A stretch of DNA of 12,908 bases from Euryarchaeota archaeon UBA125. Lineage in GTDB: Archaea > Thermoplasmatota > Poseidoniia > Poseidoniales > Thalassarchaeaceae. Positions 7,139 to 12,908 of the stretch are shown here, one piece after another. The DNA lies in assembly GCA_002502625.1 (NCBI GenBank), contig DAPV01000100.1, positions 734 through 13,641 of the forward strand. Reading direction: 5' to 3'. Position 1 is the stretch's first letter, and each line of letters starts with the position of its first letter. A program made the translations under genes and the position numbers. Below the pieces are notes generated by a model. That model had not been told where the DNA came from. It searched no databases and saw only the letters and a list, made by a program, of their open reading frames with translations.

Positions 7139-8374
7139 ATGGAGTTCGATGTATTTCTCTCCATCAGTCAAACACCGGATTCTTCGGGTTATATGCCTGA
7201 TGAACAAACCATGATGAGGAATTACTTCGATCAAGTTGTAGCCGCAGACAAATTAGGTTATGGAATCGCTTGGATAGCTCAAGCTCATCTTTCTACTGAA
7301 ACCCAAAAAACTAATTTAACCCCAGTTGTCCCTCATTTCCCAGGAGAAATTGGACTTTGCACTGACTTCTTTCAACTCGCTGGCGCAACATTTTCTCGAA
7401 CAAAAAGAATAGAGATTGGAAGCGCAGTATTGAGTATATTAGCTAATGGAGGTCCGATTACTACTGCAGAGAGAATTGGTAATTTTTGTCAACTTTTAGG
7501 CTTAGAGGACCATGATCGAAAAGTGCATATCGGTTTCAGTGCAGGTCGTTTTGAATTCATGGCGAGACCATATGGAATAGTACCTAGAAATTCGGTAGAA
7601 AATGCTGCTTGGTCTGTTTTACGAAATAGAATTTTTAGAGAAGCCACTGAAATTCTATTACGACTTTTACGTGGTGATTCTATTTCTTCAGAAGATATCA
7701 CATCAACGGTACTAACCGAAGACGATTTCAGAACAGATGATGAATGGAAAAATGTCCAACTTGCAGCAAAAAATGAATACAATTTACCCTCGATTCCGGA
7801 TAAAGTTTCAATCGCGAAAAGATATGCGTTTGAAAATCTCAAAATTATTCCACAAAATTGGCCTCGTGATCGATTGAATCTTATCTTAGGATCTCATGAT
7901 TCAAACACACAAATTTTTGCAAATAAATTCATGCCAGTTCAAGTGTTTAATCTTAGTATTACTCCTCCCGAAGTCATTGATGCAACCCATCAAAGAATGA
8001 CTGAAAACTATCATCCTGACGGCGGGAAATGGGAACGCAGAATGATGCCTAGAACTCTAATGGTATTTCTAAATGAAGAAGAAGGACTGACTCCAGAACA
8101 GCGATCTCAGGAAGCAAAGAAAGAGGCAAAAAATGCACTGCAGTCTTACTGGTCTGCATTAGATGGGACAATTGACCCAGAAAAAGTCGAAACGGCCACC
8201 GATAATGCCGTGATTGGAAATGCTGAAGAAGTAGCAATTCAGATTCTAGAACGTTTCAATCCAGAAGATAGAATCATGTGTTGGTTTGATTTTTTCAATC
8301 ATGATTCTGAAAGAGTAATCAGAAATATGGTGGCTTTCATGGAGAAAGTAAAACCTAGGATAGAGGGGAACTAA
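7139..8374 (+). CDS. Luciferase-like (LLM class) flavin-dependent monooxygenase
   Basis: A 411-residue (beta/alpha)8 enzyme of the bacterial luciferase family, which uses reduced FMN (F420 in some members) and oxygen to hydroxylate or cleave its substrate. The N-terminal FDVFLSIS strand, the MRNYFDQVVAADKLGYGIAWIAQAH helix-strand (about 26-50) and IEIGSAVL (91-98) fit the family. So do the adjacent GGPITTAERI segment and HIGFSAGRFEFMARPYGI (130-147), followed by the IFREATEILLRLLRG helix. A C-terminal part not typical of the core (about 180-300) separates these blocks from the last helices. No flavin reductase is in the window, so one must be supplied elsewhere. In context it could hydroxylate an aromatic amine to the aminophenol used by the ring-cleaving dioxygenase, or open an N-heterocycle as the trigonelline enzyme TgnB does. 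The gene is followed after one base by the asparaginase-like gene. Confidence 0.82.
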   Translation: MEFDVFLSISQTPDSSGYMPDEQTMMRNYFDQVVAADKLGYGIAWIAQAHLSTETQKTNLTPVVPHFPGEIGLCTDFFQLAGATFSRTKRIEIGSAVLSILANGGPITTAERIGNFCQLLGLEDHDRKVHIGFSAGRFEFMARPYGIVPRNSVENAAWSVLRNRIFREATEILLRLLRGDSISSEDITSTVLTEDDFRTDDEWKNVQLAAKNEYNLPSIPDKVSIAKRYAFENLKIIPQNWPRDRLNLILGSHDSNTQIFANKFMPVQVFNLSITPPEVIDATHQRMTENYHPDGGKWERRMMPRTLMVFLNEEEGLTPEQRSQEAKKEAKNALQSYWSALDGTIDPEKVETATDNAVIGNAEEVAIQILERFNPEDRIMCWFDFFNHDSERVIRNMVAFMEKVKPRIEGN

Positions 8375-8375
8375 G

Positions 8376-9533
8376 ATGACTGAGCAAGACCGCCCTTCTT
8401 CTGTTTCTCATGGCCGACCAGGATCTGGAATATACCCTTCTAATCCATTAGGTGAAAAACACGAAGGAATTCCTACCGGGCGTGATGTGGAATGGGAGCC
8501 ATTAGTTGATTTCAGACGATTGGATGTTTCTGAAAATACCATACACGGAGCAATTTCTTGGGTTCATGGAGACGAAGTGATTCATTCATTTGGCGGAAAT
8601 GTATTGGTATATGGCAGATCAATGATGAAGCCATTACTAATGAAAATCTTCACTGACGTTTTGGATGATGTGTTAACTGACGAACAGAAAGCCATTGCAT
8701 GCTCATCCCATAATGGAGATACGGAACACGTTGCAACGGCTCAAAGTATTCTTACTGAATCAGAATGGGGGTTAATGCAATGTCCTTTAGATGTTCCATT
8801 AGTTCAATTTGGAAGGCAGGTTCGGAGACCTAGAAGGTGGTTCCATACTTGTTCTGGAGAACATGCTGCTCTTCTTCGAGCACTACGTCTGAAAGGAATC
8901 AATCGTGCAGGCTACACCTTACCTACATCATCATGGTTCCAAGATTTTATTGACCTATTAAATTCAATGTTGCATCCTGATTGGAAGCCTTTGAGAATTG
9001 CAAAAGACGGATGTGGTCTACCCACTGTATCGAATACAGTGGATGAATTAGCAACTCTTTTCTCAGCCTTAGTTAGAACTAAGGATGATGATTGGATTTG
9101 GGACGCAATGTGTAAACATCCTGATTTAATTGGTGGGTTTAATCGGCTAGATTCGACCATTATCAAGGCTGGTGAAGGACGTGTTCTTGCTAAGGAAGGT
9201 GCAGATGGACTCTTAGGAATTGCAATTGAACATGACGACTGGCCCAAAGGACTAGGCATTGTAATCAAGATCGCTCATGGATGGAATAGCCAAGCAACAT
9301 GGTATGTTGCACGTGCAGTTCTAGGAGTCTTAGGAATTCAGTTAAGAAATCCATATCCATTGCATAGGCAAAAGGCATTCATTGTCCCAGGCATTGTTCC
9401 TGAAATGTATCTTAAACAACTTGAATCCGTAGTTACATGGGATGAATGGGATCCTGACCAAGATAGATTCCAGATTCTAGAAAATCAAGATAATCTAGCA
9501 AGAAATCCACATGGAAATGAGGGGCGGATGTGA
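8376..9533 (+). CDS. Asparaginase-II family (Rhizobium AnsA/ReAV-like) amidohydrolase
   Basis: A 385-residue member of the L-asparaginase II family (PF06089 type), unrelated to the E. coli asparaginases. Family blocks occur in order: GRSMMKP (80-86), SHNGDTEH (111-118), TCSGEH (158-163), DGCGLPT (211-217) and AKEGADG (272-278). By comparison with Rhizobium etli ReAV, Ser82/Lys85 and Ser111/Lys273 match its two Ser-Lys tandems. Cys159 and Cys213 match two of its zinc ligands, but the third ligand, Lys138 of ReAV in CSGKH, is Glu162 here. The substrate may therefore differ from asparagine. In this operon the enzyme could release ammonia from an amide or enamine intermediate such as a 2-aminomuconate, which is inference. 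Typical bacterial clusters use an unrelated deaminase for that step. The first 40 residues are an extra, low-conservation lead. A GAGGGGAA purine tract lies before the ATG. Confidence 0.8.
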   Translation: MTEQDRPSSVSHGRPGSGIYPSNPLGEKHEGIPTGRDVEWEPLVDFRRLDVSENTIHGAISWVHGDEVIHSFGGNVLVYGRSMMKPLLMKIFTDVLDDVLTDEQKAIACSSHNGDTEHVATAQSILTESEWGLMQCPLDVPLVQFGRQVRRPRRWFHTCSGEHAALLRALRLKGINRAGYTLPTSSWFQDFIDLLNSMLHPDWKPLRIAKDGCGLPTVSNTVDELATLFSALVRTKDDDWIWDAMCKHPDLIGGFNRLDSTIIKAGEGRVLAKEGADGLLGIAIEHDDWPKGLGIVIKIAHGWNSQATWYVARAVLGVLGIQLRNPYPLHRQKAFIVPGIVPEMYLKQLESVVTWDEWDPDQDRFQILENQDNLARNPHGNEGRM

Positions 9534-10980
9534 TCAATTGATTGATGTCCCCAACCATATCGGTGGCAAAGAACTTCAATCAATTGATGGAGAATGGATA
9601 CTAAACTATGCTCCATCAACAGGAGAGATCATTTCTCGAATACCTAAATCAAACATTCAAGATGTGAATAATGCAGTAAAAGTTGCTAAAGAAGCAGGGG
9701 AAGGTTGGGGCTTACTATCTAAAAATGAAAGGGCAGATTGGTTGGATCGAATTGCAGATTCATTAGAACGTCGATTTGATGAAATTGCTTCATTGGAATC
9801 CTTGGATACCGGCAAACCAATCAGAATTTCTAGAGCAGTAGATGCTACAAGATCAGTAACAAACTTTAGGTTCTATGCACAACAAATTAGAGAATTAGAA
9901 GATGAAAATTTTACAATGGAAAATGCCACTAATCATGTCATCAGACGTCCAGTTGGGGTTGGAGTTCTTATCACTCCGTGGAATCTACCTCTCTACTTAC
10001 TTTCATGGAAGGTTGCACCGGCTATTGGTATGGGTAATACCGTAATCTGCAAACCTAGTGAATTGACTCCTATGACTGCTAATCTAATGATGCAAGTGAT
10101 CAAAGATTCAGGTCTACCTGATGGAGTAGTTAACTTAATTCATGGAACTGGTAGTGAAGCTGGCGCCCCACTAGTTTCTCATCCTGATGTCCGATTTGTT
10201 TCATTTACTGGTGGAACTTCTACTGGTTCAATCGTAGCTAGAGATGCTGCGGCTTCGTTCAAAAAAATCAGTCTAGAGTTAGGAGGTAAAAATGCAACTA
10301 TTATTCTTGACGATTGTGATTTAGAGAAACATATGGATTCTATTGTTAGAGCATCTTTCTTGAATCAAGGGCAAGTATGCCTATGCGGAAGTCGAATATT
10401 AATTCAAGATTCTATTTATGATTCCTTCAAAAATAAATTTGTAGAGGCTGTAAATCATCTAAAAATAGGTGACCCGACAGACGAGAACACAGATTTAGGT
10501 TCATTAATCAGCCCACAACATTTGGAAAAAGTAAGTTCTTATGTCAATTTAGCAATCGAAGAAGGTGGAACGATACTTACCGGTGGAGAAACACCAGTAA
10601 TAGGTACTAGATTTGAAGGAGGAAACTGGATCAGTCCAGCAGTAGTTGAGGGGCTATCTCACGAATCAAGATGTGCTACTGAAGAAATATTTGGACCATT
10701 AGTAACCTTACATCGATTCTCAGATGATGATGAAGCAGTAAGAATTTCGAATAATACTAGGTATGGATTAGCAGGAAGTATTTGGACTAAAGATTCACTT
10801 CGAGGAGAAAAAATAGCTAAACAAATGGACACAGGAATGGTATGGATCAACACATGGCTTCACAGAGATCTCAGGGTTCCATTTGGTGGAGTAAAAGATA
10901 GTGGATTAGGAAGAGAAGGTGGGAAATGGAGTTTAGGATTTTATTCCGAAACCTCTAACATTTGTATTATGGATGACTGA
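9511..10980 (+). CDS. amnC: 2-aminomuconic 6-semialdehyde dehydrogenase (ALDH8A1/AmnC-like)
   Basis: A 489-residue NAD-dependent aldehyde dehydrogenase predicted to oxidise 2-aminomuconic semialdehyde to 2-aminomuconate after ring opening. Catalytic residues are Asn158 in TPWNLP, Glu256 in LELGGK and Cys290 in NQGQVCLCGSR. The two arginines that bind the substrate carboxylates in the Pseudomonas and human enzymes are both kept: Arg120 in NFRFYA and Arg452 in WLHRDLRVPFGG. The neighbouring segments RSVTNFRF, CLCGSRI and VPFGG-KDSGLGREG are close to ALDH8A1. The related 2-hydroxymuconic semialdehyde dehydrogenase is an alternative, but the paired dioxygenase downstream favours the amino substrate. 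ATG 9511 overlaps the asparaginase gene by 23 bases and has no ribosome binding site. A TTG at 9538, after GTGA (9530-9533), would remove the overlap and start the protein just before the NHIGG segment. It is the last gene of the operon. Confidence 0.85.
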   Translation: MEMRGGCDQLIDVPNHIGGKELQSIDGEWILNYAPSTGEIISRIPKSNIQDVNNAVKVAKEAGEGWGLLSKNERADWLDRIADSLERRFDEIASLESLDTGKPIRISRAVDATRSVTNFRFYAQQIRELEDENFTMENATNHVIRRPVGVGVLITPWNLPLYLLSWKVAPAIGMGNTVICKPSELTPMTANLMMQVIKDSGLPDGVVNLIHGTGSEAGAPLVSHPDVRFVSFTGGTSTGSIVARDAAASFKKISLELGGKNATIILDDCDLEKHMDSIVRASFLNQGQVCLCGSRILIQDSIYDSFKNKFVEAVNHLKIGDPTDENTDLGSLISPQHLEKVSSYVNLAIEEGGTILTGGETPVIGTRFEGGNWISPAVVEGLSHESRCATEEIFGPLVTLHRFSDDDEAVRISNNTRYGLAGSIWTKDSLRGEKIAKQMDTGMVWINTWLHRDLRVPFGGVKDSGLGREGGKWSLGFYSETSNICIMDD

Positions 10981-10982
10981 AT

Positions 10983-11486
10983 TTATTCTTCTTCATCTTC
11001 AGGTAAATGCCCAATCATCCAATTAAGTGAAGGAAATAATATTGCAAAAAGGGCGATAGTAATCAAAAATGATGTGTCTAAAACTTCTACACCTATTTTC
11101 CCAATCACTAATCCAGAACATGCACCCATTCCTGCCCATATTCCAATCCTAAACGGAGGGTATGAAGATCGCCATATACTAATACACTGAATTAACCAAA
11201 TAAATCCGACAATCGTTGGCCACATTAATGCAAAAATAGCAATGGGCCAGTAACCCAAATGGAGTCCAAGTATTCCACCAAAAATTCTCTCTTTTCCTCT
11301 ACCTTGAGGATCACTATGAATAATTGGTAGAATCGCCATCATTGGAGTAAGTAATAACAAAGAAAATACAGGTTTCTTAAGTTCAAAAGGAGGAGTAAAA
11401 TCGATGAGCATGATCAATGAAGAAATTGTCATAGAAAGGATAAATGGACCAAAGGCAAGACCCATTGGCATTCGGCTCCATCTCAT
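10983..11486 (-). CDS. Small polytopic membrane protein of unknown function
   Basis: The protein has 167 residues from the ATG at 11486. It has about five or six hydrophobic segments: around 9-28, 39-57, 69-105 (probably two passes), 113-133 and 137-157. The end, HLPEDEEE, is acidic. No conserved catalytic motif or known transporter signature is visible. An in-frame TTG at 11540 would add 18 residues, but it has no ribosome binding site and would leave almost no room for promoters before the divergent dioxygenase gene, so I prefer 11486. The gene interrupts the plus-strand pathway genes and ends only two bases from the aldehyde dehydrogenase stop codon. Whether it takes part in the pathway, for example in uptake, cannot be told. 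Confidence 0.65.
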   Translation of the reverse strand: MRWSRMPMGLAFGPFILSMTISSLIMLIDFTPPFELKKPVFSLLLLTPMMAILPIIHSDPQGRGKERIFGGILGLHLGYWPIAIFALMWPTIVGFIWLIQCISIWRSSYPPFRIGIWAGMGACSGLVIGKIGVEVLDTSFLITIALFAILFPSLNWMIGHLPEDEEE

Positions 11487-11577
11487 ACCCTTCGGTTGAT
11501 TACTCAAGCATTCAATCCTGCCTATTCTAGTATCATTCAAACAGTGTATTGATGTGCTTGAAATTTATCCGAGCATT
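11487..11577. promoter_or_regulatory. Divergent promoter region with a 7 bp inverted repeat
   Basis: The 91 bases lie between the membrane-protein gene and the dioxygenase beta gene. Because the membrane-protein gene runs against it, the dioxygenase pair cannot be read simply from the upstream operon and needs its own promoter here. TCAAGCA (11504-11510) and TGCTTGA (11555-11561) form an inverted repeat with centres 51 bases apart, close to five helical turns. This could be two half-sites for a regulator. No ribosome binding site precedes the ATG at 11578, so this mRNA may be leaderless; no convincing TATA box is seen. Confidence 0.4.
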
Positions 11578-12480
11578 ATGACCGGTGAAATTGTACTGGG
11601 CGCTCTTGCCCCACATCCGCCTCATTTGGTATATGCAGAGAACCCCGAACAAAACGAAGCTTATGCAGAAGGTGGGTGGGAAACCCTTCGTTGGGGATAT
11701 CAACGCCTTGCAAGGAAATTAAAGACTATTGATTATGATGCAATGGTAGTATTTACTCCCCATTGGCAGACATATATTGGAACTCATTTCCTTGGCCTAC
11801 CACACTTCAAATCTAAATCAGTCGACCCAGTTTTCCCAAATTTATTTCGTTACAATTATGATCTAACTGTAGACGTCGAATTAGCCGAAGCCATGCACGA
11901 TGAAGCCGCAAATTCTGGAATAATTACGAAAATGATGAGAAATCCTGATTTTCGCGTAGACTATGGTACTATCGTAAGTTGTCATTTACTTAATCCAAGT
12001 TGGGATAAACCAATTGTCACTATTTCTAGTAATCGAAATACGCACTACTACTCAGCAGAAGTAATGAATGAACAGTCGGCAGCGTTAGGGAGAGCTTGTA
12101 GAAAAGCAATAGAAGAAAGTGGAAAGAAAGTTGTTCTAGTAAGTAGCCATAGTCTATCCCACAGACATTTCACTACTGAAGCACCATTACCCGAAGATAT
12201 GAGCAGAGAACATATTTACAACCATAGTAACTACGTCTGGGACATGAAACTAATTGAAATGATGAGAGAAGGAAAGATGAAGCAAGTAGTGGACATACTC
12301 CCAGAGTATACTGAGCAAACAATTGCTGAAACAGATGCTGGTGCATTTACATGGATGATGTCAGCGCTAGAATTCCCTCAATATCCAGCAGAAATCTATG
12401 GTTATCAATCAGTAATAGGGACAGGAAATTTAGTCGCATCTTGGGACCCAAATGAACAAACAAGAGAATTGGTTCTGTAG
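11578..12480 (+). CDS. amnB: 2-aminophenol 1,6-dioxygenase-like class III extradiol dioxygenase, catalytic beta subunit
   Basis: A 300-residue LigB-fold, Fe(II)-dependent ring-cleaving enzyme. With ATG 11578 as start its residue numbers coincide with those of the structurally known aminophenol dioxygenase beta subunit. Iron ligands His13 (APHPPH), His62 (TPHW) and Glu251 (AETDAGAF) and the active-site residues Tyr129 (RVDYG) and His195 (SLSHRH) are all at the expected positions. Further strong family blocks are PPHLVYAENP (14-23), SVDPVFPN (81-88), KMMRNP-FRVDYGT (118-131) and VIGTGN (279-284). The predicted reaction is oxygen insertion next to the amino-bearing carbon of an ortho-aminophenol, giving 2-aminomuconic 6-semialdehyde, the substrate of the dehydrogenase encoded at 9511-10980. 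The in-frame GTG at 11554 is a possible but less likely start. The gene is followed after eight bases by the alpha subunit gene. A ring substituent such as a carboxylate cannot be excluded. Confidence 0.88.
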   Translation: MTGEIVLGALAPHPPHLVYAENPEQNEAYAEGGWETLRWGYQRLARKLKTIDYDAMVVFTPHWQTYIGTHFLGLPHFKSKSVDPVFPNLFRYNYDLTVDVELAEAMHDEAANSGIITKMMRNPDFRVDYGTIVSCHLLNPSWDKPIVTISSNRNTHYYSAEVMNEQSAALGRACRKAIEESGKKVVLVSSHSLSHRHFTTEAPLPEDMSREHIYNHSNYVWDMKLIEMMREGKMKQVVDILPEYTEQTIAETDAGAFTWMMSALEFPQYPAEIYGYQSVIGTGNLVASWDPNEQTRELVL

Positions 12481-12488
12481 GTGATATT

Positions 12489-12908
12489 ATGGAAGAAGAA
12501 CCAATTTTGTTTGGGATTTACTGCCCTCCTCATCCTCATCCACTACTTTGTCCCGATGGAAATTCAGGATATAGGAATTTAAGAAATGCTTTCGAAGACT
12601 GTGCTAAAAAAATTGAAGAAAGTGATGCTGATCTAATTTTGGTATATTCTACCACATGGCCAAGTGTAGTAGGGCATCAAATTCAAGCACTAGAAAACCC
12701 TGTATGGACTCATGTGGATGATGATTTTCATTATCTTGGAAGTATGCCATATGAATTCTCAATAGATGTTGATTTTGCAACCTCGATGAAAGATGCTGCA
12801 GTAGAAAGGGGACTATATGCTAGAACAGTAGCATACGAAGGATTTCCGATAGATACTGGTTCAGTAGTAGCTCTTAGTTTATTGAATCCTGAAAATAAAA
12901 TTCCTGCT
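12489..12908 (+). CDS. amnA: 2-aminophenol 1,6-dioxygenase-like alpha (non-catalytic) subunit, 3' end outside the window
   Basis: The first 140 codons are present, with no stop before the window end. The frame starts at an ATG preceded by GGTGAT (12480-12485), which overlaps the beta-gene stop codon; this spacing indicates a beta-alpha operon in the same order as the bacterial amnBA. The translation shows the LigB fold without the metal-binding set: the Thr/Ser-Pro-His-Trp of the beta subunit is VYSTTWP here, with no His. Typical alpha-subunit blocks are THVDDDFHYLGSMPYEFSID and EGFPIDTGSVVALSLLNP. The alpha subunit is thought to arise by duplication of beta and to stabilise the heterotetramer. 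The near-sister match of the two subunits and their adjacency support a true heteromeric enzyme. The C-terminal half and any downstream genes are not visible. Confidence 0.82.
   Translation, partial: MEEEPILFGIYCPPHPHPLLCPDGNSGYRNLRNAFEDCAKKIEESDADLILVYSTTWPSVVGHQIQALENPVWTHVDDDFHYLGSMPYEFSIDVDFATSMKDAAVERGLYARTVAYEGFPIDTGSVVALSLLNPENKIPA

Noticed and set aside
10983..11540. Prepilin-peptidase-like membrane protease suggested by the MPMGLAFGPF segment
   Set aside because: No GxGD aspartate motif or second catalytic Asp is present, so the likeness is only of hydrophobic composition.

Overview
The window looks like chromosomal DNA of a free-living marine euryarchaeon, most likely Marine Group II (Poseidoniales) or a close relative. 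Base composition is AT-rich. Several starts carry GGTGA- or GAGG-type ribosome binding sites and others look leaderless. One gene encodes a large secreted protein with thrombospondin type 3 calcium-binding repeats, a C-terminal membrane anchor and a short W-rich cytoplasmic tail, an architecture I associate with these archaea. The lineage is an inference from style, not from a marker gene.

Left part (1-4600): the 3' end of a tRNA, then a plus-strand sugar nucleotidyltransferase. Facing it is a minus-strand operon of the surface protein (1860-4595) and a short galactokinase, joined by an ATGA overlap. Between galactokinase and nucleotidyltransferase lies a start-less reading frame that encodes only the C-terminal membrane anchor of another surface protein, probably a gene remnant.

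Central and right part (4600-12908): a tightly packed plus-strand operon of six genes encodes a single-domain formyltransferase, an atypical SDR without the Tyr/Lys catalytic pair, a TPR protein, a luciferase-like flavin monooxygenase, an asparaginase-II-family protein and an aldehyde dehydrogenase of the 2-aminomuconic semialdehyde type. A small minus-strand membrane protein follows, convergent with the operon. Then comes a second plus-strand unit with the catalytic (AmnB-like) and, cut by the window end, non-catalytic (AmnA-like) subunits of a 2-aminophenol 1,6-dioxygenase.

Read together, the dioxygenase would open an ortho-aminophenol ring to a 2-aminomuconic semialdehyde and the aldehyde dehydrogenase would oxidise it to a 2-aminomuconate. 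The flavin monooxygenase could supply the hydroxylated ring. The asparaginase-like protein could release the amino nitrogen, and the formyltransferase and SDR would act on unknown intermediates. This is the most interesting content of the window: a candidate archaeal amino-aromatic (or N-heterocycle) degradation island with an unusual set of accessory enzymes. The two ring-cleavage steps are well supported by conserved active-site residues. The true substrate and the roles of the other four enzymes are inference.
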